Shown: one piece after another, positions 39,004 to 51,885 of the stretch | How the letters are laid out: each line of letters starts with the position of its first letter | Position numbering within the stretch: the first letter of the stretch is position 1 | Source: Deltaproteobacteria bacterium | Lineage (GTDB): Bacteria; Lernaellota; Lernaellaia; JACKCT01 | Assembly (NCBI GenBank): GCA_020633895.1 | Contig: JACKCT010000002.1 | Span: forward strand, 186,001 to 250,000 | Direction of reading: 5' to 3' | DNA: 64,000 nt | Program-made: the position numbers and the translations under genes | The notes under the pieces: model-generated | Told to the model about the DNA's origin: nothing | Seen by the model: only the letters and a program-made list of their open reading frames with translations | Databases searched by the model: none

Positions 39004-39534
39004 ATGACCATGCGCAAAGACGGTTGGCTCGTCGTTTTTCTGGCCGTACTGGCCATCAGTCTGGTGTCGATCACCACGTCCTGCGGCGACGATGACGACG
39101 ACGACGAGGACAGCGGCACCAGCTACGGCGAGGACATCGAGGGGCTGTACCCGGTGACGATGGTCATCGAGAAGGATGACTGCAACACGGACAACGAAGG
39201 CCATACGGAAGACTGGGTGATCGAGATCGAGCAGAGCGGCAATTTCGGCTCCGGCACGGTCAGCTACCAGCGCTCGGGATCGGGCACGGAGATGACCGAA
39301 CTTTTCAAGGCCCAGGTCTACGGCTCGGTCATGATCAAGGCCGACGTCGAACAGTCGCCGCTTTCGGGCAGCAACTGCACGAAGTTTGACGCCCAAAGCT
39401 ATCGGCTGGCGGTCGACACGGATGAAGGCACCATCTCCGGCACGCTGGCTTCGGATATTTTTTACCTGGGCACGGGATGCGATTCGTCCAACGTGAATTG
39501 CTCCTTCGAACGCTCGATCAACAGTTCGGAATAA
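39004..39534 (+). CDS. Lipoprotein with poly-Asp tether, unknown function
   Basis: A 176-residue protein. The signal peptide (WLVVFLAVLAISLVSITTSC) ends in a lipobox-like TTSC at about 24-27, followed at once by GDDDDDDEDSG. The rest is a beta-rich domain with four further cysteines (DDCNTD, SNCTKF, TGCDSS, VNCSF) that could form disulphides, and many Ser/Thr/Gly. No family is recognised. ATG 39004 has GGAGG 6 nt upstream. Asp at the +2/+3 positions is a retention signal only in enterobacteria; here the run may simply be a spacer at the cell surface. Confidence 0.7.
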   Translation: MTMRKDGWLVVFLAVLAISLVSITTSCGDDDDDDEDSGTSYGEDIEGLYPVTMVIEKDDCNTDNEGHTEDWVIEIEQSGNFGSGTVSYQRSGSGTEMTELFKAQVYGSVMIKADVEQSPLSGSNCTKFDAQSYRLAVDTDEGTISGTLASDIFYLGTGCDSSNVNCSFERSINSSE

Positions 39535-39575
39535 TCGCGACGGTTGGTTCGCGGGGAACGGATGACCTCTTCGGG

Positions 39576-39612
39576 AGCGGGTTGCCGCGTGTCGGCAACC
39601 CGCTTTCGTTTG
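39576..39612 (+). terminator. Rho-independent terminator, 12-bp stem
   Basis: Perfect stem AGCGGGTTGCCG/CGGCAACCCGCT (39576-39587 / 39593-39604) with loop CGTGT, then TTCGTTT. The stem head AGCGGGTTG is the same as in the R1 repeats. Confidence 0.8.
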
Positions 39613-39654
39613 TTTCGGGCGGCGCAAATTTTTTAGCGCCGTTGACCGAACAAC

Positions 39655-39689
39655 GGCCGAGAGATCCCTCGCTTCGTTCGGGATGACAG
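39655..39689 (-). repeat. R2 interspersed repeat, inverted copy
   Basis: On the minus strand: CTGTCATCCCGAACGAAGCG, then AGGGATCTCTCGGCC. It lies between the lipoprotein terminator and the next gene. Compare 36405-36439. Confidence 0.8.
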
Positions 39690-39844
39690 CGATTTATGCC
39701 GGGACATTCCAAGCCTGTTCACACGGGTCGTGGGTCCGAGCGGGCGGCACGGTTGACACTGGAAAATTCGGGGTGCTACAGTCCGACGAATTTTGATCGC
39801 CCCTTCAATTGAAGATGTTTGTCGGCCCGCGCTGGAGAGGTGAA

Positions 39845-40663
39845 TTGAGGCGGTTTTGGTGCGTATTCGCCGTTCTGTTGCTGGGTAGTCCCTTGGCGGC
39901 ATTCGGGGCGGACTTCGGAATCGGAGCGGATCTGGAATATTTCCGTCCGCTTGATCCGGAGATGTACGGCGAGACGATGGCCAGCAACACCTGGGGCCGG
40001 GACATCAAGGATCTGTCGTACTCGACGGGGACCGATCGCAACCAGTTTTACGGACCCAACCGGCCCACGGGGATGTTGGTTCCCGGACTGACGCAGGAAT
40101 GGGCCCACGAGAGCGGCTTTTCGGTCAAGCTGGCCGAGAAGTGGCTGTGGCTGGTGTGGTCGCCGAACGTGGATGTGGACATCGTCTTTCAACGCACCAT
40201 GGTTCCGATCGAATTGACGCCCCAGTGGACGTTCAACAAGGCGGGCAAGGTGCGGCCCACGGTGTTTGTCGGCGGCAGCGCGAACTACGTGGTCACGACG
40301 ATCGACGGCAACGATCTGTACGATCAGAATCGCAACGAGAATTACCCGAACGAGACCGTTCCCGAAGACGACGATCCGGGCGCGTCGGGAGCGGCCGAGC
40401 CTCGGGAGTATTTTCGCGATAAGCGCTCGTTCGGCGAGGACGGTTGGTATTTGGGCGCCCATGCCGGGGCCGGGGTGCAGGTGGAATTGCAACCCGGGTT
40501 GTACCTGGAAGGGACGCTGCGTTGGTCCACGATTCCCATCGAGAGCATCGAAGCGGTGCGCGTTCGCGAGGGGAATCCGGATGATTGGCATTGGGAAGAG
40601 AAGGAACTGACCGGCGACGCGGGAGGCATCTCGGCGTCGGTGGGCGTCATGTATTTCTTCTAG
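39845..40663 (+). CDS. Probable outer-membrane beta-barrel protein
   Basis: About 272 residues. A signal peptide (RRFWCVFAVLLLGSPLAAFG, cut before ADFGIG) is followed by alternating amphipathic strands (FGIGADLEYFRP, VFVGGSANYVVTT, LGAHAGAGVQVELQPGLYLE) with aromatic girdle residues and the terminal ...SVGVMYFF. A C-terminal Phe is the Bam recognition signal of outer-membrane barrels. The start is uncertain: TTG 39845 has GGAGAGG upstream and gives a clean signal peptide; ATG 39815 is an alternative without SD. It lies 56 bp before the next exported-protein gene. Confidence 0.7.
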   Translation: MRRFWCVFAVLLLGSPLAAFGADFGIGADLEYFRPLDPEMYGETMASNTWGRDIKDLSYSTGTDRNQFYGPNRPTGMLVPGLTQEWAHESGFSVKLAEKWLWLVWSPNVDVDIVFQRTMVPIELTPQWTFNKAGKVRPTVFVGGSANYVVTTIDGNDLYDQNRNENYPNETVPEDDDPGASGAAEPREYFRDKRSFGEDGWYLGAHAGAGVQVELQPGLYLEGTLRWSTIPIESIEAVRVREGNPDDWHWEEKELTGDAGGISASVGVMYFF

Positions 40664-40719
40664 TTCGTTTTTTCGGCTCGGCGGCCGCGATGAGATGACG
40701 CGGCCAAGTGGAGGAGAGC

Positions 40720-42363
40720 ATGAATCGGATGCTCCGTTGGGGTTTGGCGGCGTTATTGCTTTTGTCGATGGCCCTGCCGGCGATGGCCCAGGAGAGCATG
40801 GAAGACGCGGGCGTGGACGTGGACCTTTGGGGCTACTACCGCGTGCGTTACGACAACACGTTCAACCTGGGTTGGCGCTTCGACGAAGAGAACGAGGACG
40901 GGGACTACAACGAGGACTCGGACTGGTGGTCGTATTTCGACCAGCGGGCGTTGCTCATGCCCTCGGTGCGCGTCAACGAAAAGATCGCCCTCAAGGCGCA
41001 GATCGACGCCCTTCGCAATGTGCATTTCGGGCAGAACGCGCTGGCGACGATTCCGCAGGTGCAGGTGGAACGCAATCCCGCCGACACCGAGCAGATCGAA
41101 TCGGTCCAGTTCGACGCCGAGCAGCTCAATCGGGGCAACATTTTCTCCGCCAGCACGTCGACCAACGCCAGCGTGGAAAACGGCACCGCCGCGCCGGGAG
41201 ACGCAGTGGACTCCATTGAGATTTCCCGTCTGTGGGCCGAGGTGATCCTGCCCTTCGGCTTCTTCCGCTTCGGCCGCATGGGCTCGAACTTCGGCATGGG
41301 CGTCTTCTCCAACGACGGCAACCCGCGCAAGAACGAGCTGGGGCAGTGGGAAGGCCTGGACAAGAACTACGGCGACACCTACGACCGAATCCTGTTCGGA
41401 ACGCGCATCGGCGGGCACTACATCCCCGCGCTGTTCTACGACCGGGTTTTGGAAGGTGACTTCAAGACCGGCGACAAGGACGTGCATCAGTACGGTTTCG
41501 TGCAGTACGTGCGCGACATCACCTTCGGCGCCAACAACAAGTTCGACGCCGGTCTGTACACGGTGCATCGCACGCAGAAGTCCACGGACGCCCGCGTGTT
41601 CGTCTACGACCTGTGGTTGAAGCTGCAACTGGGCGGCCTGACGTTCGAGAACGAGGCGCTGGCGGTGCAGGGCTCCTTCACGCAGGTCGACGACGAGGTC
41701 ATCAAGGATCTGGAAGAATCGGGCCTGCCGACCGGCGCCGGCGGCGGCAAGATCGAGGTGGACGCGTACATCGAGGCGATGAAGCTGCACTATGACACGC
41801 GGACCTGGGGCACGGGCTTTGACTTCGGCTTCTCCAGCCCGGCCGACCCGGACCCGGAGCGCGAGTTCGACCCGGCGGCGGCGTCCCAGGTGGCGGTGGC
41901 CGCGGCCAAGCAGGAGGCCGATCCGGATTCGCCGCAGACCAGCATCGATTTCATCAACACCGTGGTCGACAACCAGGCCGCCTTCGGCACGAAGGTGTTC
42001 ACCTTCCCGTTCGATCCGGACTACGACGTCGATCTGATCATCTGGGAGACGTTGATGGGCGGCGCGGTCAAAAACGGCGCGTTCCTCAAATACAGCGCTT
42101 ACCTGAACCCGCTGGAAGAGTTCCGCCTGCAGTTCGACCTGATCAAAAGCTGGATCAACGAGCCGGGCAAGGGCCAGGACGGCGAAGACGCCAGCCACGA
42201 CCTGGGCTGGGAGTTGGATGTGGACGTCTCCTCGACGATCTACAACAACTTCTTCACCGGTGTGCAATTCGGCTACGCTTGGGTCGGCCCCTGGTTCGAG
42301 GACAAGTACGACAACGTGGACAACATCTTCACGATGCAGATGCGGGCCGGCATCACGTTCTAA
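40720..42363 (+). CDS. Large outer-membrane porin-like protein
   Basis: A 547-residue protein with a signal peptide (LRWGLAALLLLSMALPAMAQ) and many short amphipathic strands (VDLWGYYRVRYDNTF, NEKIALKAQIDALRNV, SIEISRLWAEVILPFGFFRF, RFGRMGSNFGMGVFSNDG), ending MQMRAGITF with a C-terminal Phe. Asp/Glu-rich loops (EENEDGDYNEDSD, DPDPEREFDPAA) are probably extracellular. The fold resembles alginate-export or long porin-like barrels, but no family is firm. ATG 40720 has GGAGGAG upstream. A strong terminator follows. Confidence 0.75.
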   Translation: MNRMLRWGLAALLLLSMALPAMAQESMEDAGVDVDLWGYYRVRYDNTFNLGWRFDEENEDGDYNEDSDWWSYFDQRALLMPSVRVNEKIALKAQIDALRNVHFGQNALATIPQVQVERNPADTEQIESVQFDAEQLNRGNIFSASTSTNASVENGTAAPGDAVDSIEISRLWAEVILPFGFFRFGRMGSNFGMGVFSNDGNPRKNELGQWEGLDKNYGDTYDRILFGTRIGGHYIPALFYDRVLEGDFKTGDKDVHQYGFVQYVRDITFGANNKFDAGLYTVHRTQKSTDARVFVYDLWLKLQLGGLTFENEALAVQGSFTQVDDEVIKDLEESGLPTGAGGGKIEVDAYIEAMKLHYDTRTWGTGFDFGFSSPADPDPEREFDPAAASQVAVAAAKQEADPDSPQTSIDFINTVVDNQAAFGTKVFTFPFDPDYDVDLIIWETLMGGAVKNGAFLKYSAYLNPLEEFRLQFDLIKSWINEPGKGQDGEDASHDLGWELDVDVSSTIYNNFFTGVQFGYAWVGPWFEDKYDNVDNIFTMQMRAGITF

Positions 42364-42387
42364 TCACCCCCGACGACGAGACGACGG

Positions 42388-42420
42388 CGGCCGACTCGAA
42401 AGAGTCGGCCGTTTTTTCTT
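42388..42420 (+). terminator. Rho-independent terminator after the porin-like gene
   Basis: Perfect 10-bp stem CGGCCGACTC/GAGTCGGCCG, loop GAAA, followed by TTTTTTCTTT. Confidence 0.95.
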
Positions 42421-42501
42421 TGGGCGCGGGCGGGTTTGAATGTATAATCAAACGCGGGCCGCGACCCCTTGCAATTCCATGCCCCTAAAACGGAGTCGAT
42501 C

Positions 42502-44064
42502 ATGTCGATGAAAACCACTGCCTTGCCGCGACTTTTTGCGACGGCCATCGTCTATCTTGCCCTTCTTCTTCCGGTGTCGGCGTCGGCCGCGACGGGCGCG
42601 AGCGATCCCCGGCCGACGGACGGACGGCTGTTCGTGGATGTGAACGACGCCTATCTGACGTGGGTCGCGCCGGACGAAGGCGGAGCGGTGACGGGATATG
42701 TCGTGTCCATCGATACGGACGCGGCGGTGATCGACAACCCGGACGCCACTCCGGCGATCCAGGCCCCCGTGGGCGCGACGGCCGACCCCCACTACGAGCC
42801 GCCGACGCTGGAGTACGGCGCCGCCTATTACTGGCGCGTGGACGTGGAGCGCGACGGGGCGGCAACCGAAGTCGGCCCGCGCTGGAGCTTTACGACCGAG
42901 TACGAAGAGATCCCCGGCATCGTCGCCGATTACAGCCCGGACCCGTCGTCGATTTACTACCAGTCGCCGAGCATCGCGATCCTGCCGGACGGCACCTACA
43001 TCGCCTCCCACGACGTCACCGGGGACGGCGCTCCCTCGCCCCGTCAAACGGCAATCCTCGAATCCACCGACAAAGGACGCAACTGGACCCGGATCGGTTC
43101 GGTCGCCCCGGCGATCTGGTCGAATTTGTTCGTGCATAACGACGCGCTGTATCTGATGGGCACCGACGGCGGCGGGTCGACGACCGCATGCACAATCCAA
43201 CGTTCGGACGACGGCGGCCGCACCTGGACGACGGCGACGAATTCGACCAACGGCGTGCTGCTCGACAACGTCGGCTGCCACACCGCGCCGGTGCCGATGG
43301 TGGTGCATAACGGGCGCATTTGGCGGGCGTTCGAGGACAAGCAGGATCCGGGCGAGTGGGCGGCGTATTTCCGGGCCTTCATGATGTCCGCGCCGGTGGA
43401 CGCCGACCTGCTTCGGGCCGATAGCTGGACCATGTCCAATCCGCTGTCCTTCGACGAGACCAACTGGGACGGCGAAGGCTGGCTGGAAGGCAACGCGGTG
43501 GTCACGCCCGACGGCGAGATCGTCGACATCCTGCGCGTGGCGGACAAGACGGCCTCGATCGGCGTGGTGGAGACGGCCGCGATCGTGCATATCAGCGCCG
43601 ACGGCACGACGGCCACCTTCGATCCGGATAAGGATTTCATCGACTTTCCCGGCGGCGGCGTGAAGTTCACCATCCGCTACGACTCGGTGAGCGATCGCTA
43701 CTGGTCCCTGACCAACAAGCAGCGCGACCCCTACGCCGTCCGCAACCGGGTGGCGCTGATTTCCTCGCCGGATCTGATCGACTGGGAGGTCCACGACGAA
43801 TTGCTGACCTCCGGCGACCCGGTCTTCCACGCCTGGCAGTACATCGACTGGGTCTTTGACGGCGACGACATCGTTTTCGTGTCCCGCACGGCCCACCCCA
43901 CCGGCGACGGGACGCTGCCCCACGGCTACCACGACGCCAATTTCACCACGATCCACCGGGTCGACGACTTCCGCGACTACGCCCCGCCTCCGGGGGACGA
44001 CGACGACGATAGCGGCGGGTGCGGCTCGACCGAATGGGGCGCGGGGGCGCTCTTCGGCCGCTAG
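42502..44064 (+). CDS. Secreted BNR/sialidase-like beta-propeller protein
   Basis: A 520-residue exported protein. After a signal peptide (to SASA) comes a fibronectin III-like domain at about 35-130 (DAYLTWVAPDEGGAVTGYVV, AAYYWRVDVE). Then a beta-propeller has BNR/Asp-box motifs (STDKGRNWTRI, SDDGGRTWTTA), the pattern of sialidases and other glycan-active proteins. Catalytic sialidase residues cannot be confirmed. The C-terminus PPPGDDDDDSGGCGSTEWGA ends soon after the Cys, resembling a sorting tag lacking its membrane helix. ATG 42502 has GGAG upstream. Confidence 0.7.
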   Translation: MSMKTTALPRLFATAIVYLALLLPVSASAATGASDPRPTDGRLFVDVNDAYLTWVAPDEGGAVTGYVVSIDTDAAVIDNPDATPAIQAPVGATADPHYEPPTLEYGAAYYWRVDVERDGAATEVGPRWSFTTEYEEIPGIVADYSPDPSSIYYQSPSIAILPDGTYIASHDVTGDGAPSPRQTAILESTDKGRNWTRIGSVAPAIWSNLFVHNDALYLMGTDGGGSTTACTIQRSDDGGRTWTTATNSTNGVLLDNVGCHTAPVPMVVHNGRIWRAFEDKQDPGEWAAYFRAFMMSAPVDADLLRADSWTMSNPLSFDETNWDGEGWLEGNAVVTPDGEIVDILRVADKTASIGVVETAAIVHISADGTTATFDPDKDFIDFPGGGVKFTIRYDSVSDRYWSLTNKQRDPYAVRNRVALISSPDLIDWEVHDELLTSGDPVFHAWQYIDWVFDGDDIVFVSRTAHPTGDGTLPHGYHDANFTTIHRVDDFRDYAPPPGDDDDDSGGCGSTEWGAGALFGR

Positions 44065-44270
44065 GCGAGGCTATCCACAGGCGGGTGTCGGCTCGGTCAC
44101 GGACGTGCCGATCCAGCGCTTGTCACCCCGTTTTGATGCTGCTATGGTCACGCGAATTTGCGTGGGCCAGGCCGTGGTTGGGCGGCCCCGCGTCGGCGCG
44201 CCGGTCGGAATGAAGACCGGGCGGCGATTCGCCGGCACCATCTTTTCTCGCCCATTTTGACGGGACATTC

Positions 44271-47539
<3,269 letters not shown>

Positions 47540-47543
<4 letters not shown>

Positions 47544-49330
47544 TGCTGCGTCTTGCCTGCGCTCAGATCAACCCGACGGTGGGCGATCTTGCGGGCAATC
47601 AGGCGCGCATCCTGCACTACCTGCGCCGGGCTCAAGAGGCCAAGGTCGATGTCGTCCTCTTTCCCGAGCTGGCCGTCTGCGGCTACCCGCCCGAGGACCT
47701 GCTGCTCAAGCCCCACTTTATCCGCTCGTGTGAAGAAAGCCTGTATCGCATCAGCGAACACGTCCATGACATCATCGCCGTCATCGGCACGCCGATCCTC
47801 GACGACGACGTCTACAACGCCGCCGCCGTGTGCGCCGAAGGCGAGGTCAACGAGATCTACCGCAAAAACCACCTGCCCAACTACGGCGTCTTCGACGAGC
47901 GCCGCTACTTCGCCGCCGGGGACGAGGCGCTGGTGGTCAACGTGGGCGACGCGGTGCTGGGCCTGACCGTCTGCGAGGACATCTGGATCGCCGACGGACC
48001 CCAGAACGACTGCGTCGGCTCGGGTGGGGCTCAGTTGATTCTCAACATCTCCGCCTCGCCGTTCCACGCCCAAAAGACGCAGGAGCGCGAGCGCATGTTG
48101 CGCCAAAGGGCGTTGGACAACGGCACCTATGTCGTTTTCTGCAACACCATCGGCGGTCAGGACGAGTTGGTCTTCGACGGCGCGTCGTGCGTGATCGACC
48201 ACGAGGGCAACATCATCGGCCGGGCCTCGGCGTTCGAAGAGGAACTGCTGGTCGTCGACGTGGACCCGGAGGCCGTTATCCGTGCGCGGCTGCGGGACGG
48301 GCGCCATCGGGAGTGGGCGGCGGCGTCCCGGGCCATCGGCCGGGTGGTCGATGAAATCGCGGTGCCCCTCGAATCCAAGGGTATGCGTTCGTTGGCGCGG
48401 GAGCGCATCCAGCCGGTGCCTGACGACATCACCCTCATTCTGGCGGCGCTGGAAGTCGGATTGCGCGATTACGTGCACAAAAACGGCTTCGAGGAAGTGA
48501 CGTTGGGCATCTCCGGCGGCGTGGATTCGGCGCTGGTGGCGGCGGTCGCGTGCCGGGCGCTGGGCGCGGAAAATGTGCACGGCATCTTCATGCCGTCGAA
48601 ATATTCGTCCTCCGATTCCATGGAGGACGCCGAGGAACTGGCGGCGAATTTCAACTTCGCGCTGGCGACGATTCCGATTTTTCAGGCCGTGGAAGCCTTC
48701 GACGAAATGCTTTCCGACGCCTTTGCCGGACAGACGCCGGACGTGACCGAAGAGAACATCCAGGCGCGCATTCGCGGGGTCATCCTCATGGCCCATTCCA
48801 ACAAATTCCGCCGTCTGGTGCTGGCTACCGGCAACAAGACCGAGATGAGCGTGGGCTATGCAACGCTCTACGGCGATATGTGCGGAGCCTTTGCGCCGGT
48901 CAAGGACGTGAGCAAGCTCCAGATCTACGCCCTGTGCGAACGCATCAATACGCTGGCCGGACGCGATCTCATCCCCCGGCGCATTCTGACCAAGGCGCCG
49001 ACCGCCGAGTTGCGCGAAAACCAAAAGGACACCGATTCCCTGCCTCCCTACGAAGAACTGGACCGCATCCTCTCGTGTTATATCGAAGAGGAAATGTCCT
49101 ACGACCAGATTATCGCCGAAGGATTCGACGCGGCGACGGTGGTGCGGGTCATCCGCCTGGTCAATTCCAGCGAGTACAAACGTCGTCAGGCGCCGCCGGG
49201 GGTGAAGGTCTCGCCCTTGGCATTGGGCAAGGACCGGCGCATTCCGATCACCAACCATTTCGGACGCGTGGAGGTGCCTTCGGCCATTCCCGTCAATGCC
49301 CCGCAGCGCGATACCCCGGCGAAAAGCTAG
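47540..49330 (+). CDS. nadE: NAD+ synthase, glutamine-hydrolysing
   Basis: A 596-residue fusion of a nitrilase-type glutaminase and an ammonia-using NAD synthase. Glutaminase triad Glu43 ([13 protein letters not shown]), Lys109 ([10 protein letters not shown]) and Cys145 (TVCEDIW) are present; the PP-loop SGGVDS is at 325-330. It converts deamido-NAD to NAD with glutamine and ATP. The start ATG 47540 overlaps the carB stop (ATGA) behind GGAGG; a second ATG at 47543 is adjacent. The genes are clearly in one operon. Confidence 0.97.
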
Positions 49331-49350
49331 GCGGTCAAGGGGGGCTCGGG

Positions 49351-50355
49351 ATGCGTTTTGCCGTGGTGATGAATCGAAAGGCCCGCAAGGTCCGGCAAAG
49401 CACGATCGACATGGTCGCCGCCCACGTTCCCGCCGACGATCTGTACATTACCAACACCATTGAGCAATGCGACGGATGCATCCGCGAGATTGTGGAACAG
49501 CGGTACGAGCTGGTGTTTTGCGGCGGCGGCGACGGCACCGCGATGCGCATCATCGAGCAGATGCGTCACCACCTGGCCGACCTGAACAAGGACGGCGGCG
49601 ACTATGCCCACCCCAAGATCGGCATCCTTCACCTGGGCACCGGCAACGGCTGGGCCGGTTATCTCCAAACGCCCCACGGGGCCGGGCCGATTCAGCACGT
49701 CAATGACGGCAAGCCGTTGAAATTCACCAGCTTCGACATGGTGCGTTCCGGGGATCGGTTGACGCACTTTGCCGGCATCGGCACCGACGGCGCGATTCTC
49801 AACGACTACATGAGCATCAAAAAACGATTCCAGTCCGGCTTGATGTGGACGCTCGTCAACGGCCTGTGGGGGTACATCTACACCATCGCCTTCATCTCGG
49901 CTCCGAGCCTGATTCGAAACGGGGCCGACTGGCCGATGCGAGTGATCAACGATTCGGACAAGCCGGTGCTGCGTGTCGACGAGAAGGGCGAACTGGTCCC
50001 CACGGACTTGGCCAAGGGCGACGTGCTCTTCGAAGGCAAGGCCAATTTTGCCGGGGTGAGCACGACACCGGACTACGGCTTCCATGTGCGGATGTACCCT
50101 TGGTCGATGGAGCGGGAAGGTTATTTTCAGTTGCGAATCTCGGCGATCTCGATTCCGGGGCTTCTCATTCGTCCCCACCAGGTCTGGCGCGGAACCATTC
50201 ATCACCCCAAGCTGCACGACTATCTGCTGGATGGGGTGCGGGTGGAATCGGACGTGGAGCTGCCGTTTCAGATGGGCGGCGATCCGGAAGGTTGGCGCAA
50301 GGACGTTTCGTTTGCGATTGCCGAACCGGTCGAGGTGCTGGACTTTCGGGAGTAA
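49351..50355 (+). CDS. Diacylglycerol/lipid kinase-like protein
   Basis: A 334-residue protein of the DAGK catalytic/NAD kinase-like superfamily. VFCGGGDGTAMR holds the nucleotide-binding GGGDGT at 58-63; HLGTGNGWAGYLQTP and AGIGTDGAILNDYM are further family motifs. It should phosphorylate a lipid or sphingoid-type alcohol, but the substrate is unknown. ATG 49351 follows AAGGGGGG, 20 bp after nadE, so it belongs to the carB-nadE unit. The longer frame that starts inside nadE is not real. Confidence 0.82.
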   Translation: MRFAVVMNRKARKVRQSTIDMVAAHVPADDLYITNTIEQCDGCIREIVEQRYELVFCGGGDGTAMRIIEQMRHHLADLNKDGGDYAHPKIGILHLGTGNGWAGYLQTPHGAGPIQHVNDGKPLKFTSFDMVRSGDRLTHFAGIGTDGAILNDYMSIKKRFQSGLMWTLVNGLWGYIYTIAFISAPSLIRNGADWPMRVINDSDKPVLRVDEKGELVPTDLAKGDVLFEGKANFAGVSTTPDYGFHVRMYPWSMEREGYFQLRISAISIPGLLIRPHQVWRGTIHHPKLHDYLLDGVRVESDVELPFQMGGDPEGWRKDVSFAIAEPVEVLDFRE

Positions 50356-50590
50356 GCGCTTAACGGCATCGGAGCTACGCGTGAGCAGTACTTGGGGCTC
50401 TGCGCGGTTGTTTCCCCTCCGAGCGACATTTCCGTCACCCGCTCGCTACAACTCACGGCTCGGATTGGGCTCGAGCGAAGCGACTTCCACCGTGGGACTC
50501 CCAACCTCCGCGTCAGCGTCAGAGATACAAAGATCTCCCGGTCCGCCGCGACTACGCGGCAACGCGCTCATTGCGAATTGGTGCGATTTA
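50356..50590. repeat. R1-related repeat cluster
   Basis: The 305-bp gap before serC holds repeat parts: GGAGCTACGCGTGAGCAG and an inverted piece ACCCGCTCGCTACAACTCAC (50438-50457). At 50473-50573 GAGCGAAGCGACTTCCACC, CGCGTCAGCGTCAGAGAT and CGGTCCGCCGCGACTACGCG match the set at 24853-24936 in the same order. No gene is seen. Confidence 0.6.
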
Positions 50591-50660
50591 TGGCATGAAA
50601 CCGGCCCCGACCCGCCAAGGGATTTTCGGGGCCACTTCTATTTTTCGAGGGGATTGACCA

Positions 50661-51746
50661 ATGTCTCGAGCCCATAACTTCTCCGCCGGTCCCGCCGCCA
50701 TTCCTCTGCCGGCCCTGGAACGCGCCCAGGCCGAATTGCTGGATTTCGGCGGCAGCGGGATGAGCGTGATGGAGCTGTCCCACCGCAGCAAGGAATTCGC
50801 CGGTGTGCATGAAGAGGCCAAGGCCCTGGTGCACGAGCTGCTCGGCGTGTCCGACGACTATGCCGTGTTGTTTCTGCAGGGCGGTGCGTCGCTGCAGTTC
50901 GCGATGTTGCCGATGAACTTCCTGGCCAAGGGCGAGAGCGCCGACTACGTCAACACCGGTTCCTGGTCCAAGAAAGCCATCTCCGAGGCCAAGCGCTTCG
51001 GCGCCGTCAACGTGGTCGCCACCACCGCGGACTCCAACTTCAATCACGTTCCCGCGATCGCCGATTTGAAGTTCGACCCGAACGCGAAGTACGCCCACGT
51101 CACGTCGAACAACACCATCTTCGGAACGCAGTTCCACGAGTTCCCGGACACCGGCTCGGTGCCGCTGGTCTCGGATATGTCCTCGGACATCATGAGCCGC
51201 CCGCTGGACGTGAATAAATTCGGCATGATCTACGCCGGAGCCCAGAAGAACCTGGGGCCCTCGGGCGTGACGCTGGTCATCATCCGCAAGGATTGGGCGG
51301 AGAAGGCGGCGAGCGACCTGCCGACGATGCTCGACTACCGAACGCACATCGAGGGCGACAGCATGTACAACACGCCCCCGACCTTCGGCATCTACATGCT
51401 GCGTAACGTGCTGGCGTGGGTGAAGGACGAGGGCGGCGTCGAGGCGATGGCCAAGCTTGCCCAGGAGCGCGCGGCCAAGGTGTACGGCGTCATCGACGGC
51501 TCGGGCGGCTACTACAAAGGCCATGCCCAGGGCGATTCCCGTTCGCTGATGAACATCACGTTCAATCTGGCCGGCGAGGATCTGGAAAAGAAATTCGTCG
51601 CCGAGGCGGCCAAGGAAAACCTGGTGCAGCTTAAGGGCCACCGCTCGGTCGGCGGCATCCGCACGTCGATTTACAACGCCTGCACCATGGACACGATCGA
51701 CACGCTGGTCGCCTTCATGAAGGACTTTCAGGCGAAGAACGGTTGA
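50661..51746 (+). CDS. serC: Phosphoserine aminotransferase
   Basis: A 361-residue PLP-dependent class V aminotransferase converting 3-phosphohydroxypyruvate to phosphoserine with glutamate. HNFSAGPAAIPLPAL is the family start, QGGASLQF binds PLP phosphate, and Lys196 in YAGAQKNLGPSG is the Schiff-base residue. It ends with VGGIRTSIYNACTMD...LV.FM. It is a single gene between repeat clusters, with a terminator hairpin 140 bp downstream. Confidence 0.97.
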   Translation: MSRAHNFSAGPAAIPLPALERAQAELLDFGGSGMSVMELSHRSKEFAGVHEEAKALVHELLGVSDDYAVLFLQGGASLQFAMLPMNFLAKGESADYVNTGSWSKKAISEAKRFGAVNVVATTADSNFNHVPAIADLKFDPNAKYAHVTSNNTIFGTQFHEFPDTGSVPLVSDMSSDIMSRPLDVNKFGMIYAGAQKNLGPSGVTLVIIRKDWAEKAASDLPTMLDYRTHIEGDSMYNTPPTFGIYMLRNVLAWVKDEGGVEAMAKLAQERAAKVYGVIDGSGGYYKGHAQGDSRSLMNITFNLAGEDLEKKFVAEAAKENLVQLKGHRSVGGIRTSIYNACTMDTIDTLVAFMKDFQAKNG

Positions 51747-51847
51747 TCGGGTAGATTCAGCGGCTTGCGATATCCGAGCCGCGAGCCGTAGCGAGCGGGT
51801 GACGAGAACGTTGTCCGAAAAGGGCTCGCCAATTCAGAGCCGCGACC

Positions 51848-51880
51848 AGCTTGTCCGCCGTAGCCTTGGCGAAGGTGGAT
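51848..51880 (-). repeat. Small palindromic element inside an R1 unit
   Basis: A 33-bp block between GACC and CAGGGAGCGG in an R1 unit. It holds TCCGCC...GGTGGA arms (TTGTCCGCCGTAGCCTTGGC, then GAAGGTGGAT). On the minus strand its translation is the recurring peptide LRQGYGGQA. Intact R1 units elsewhere have only GTG at this position. Confidence 0.65.
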
Positions 51881-51885
51881 CAGGG

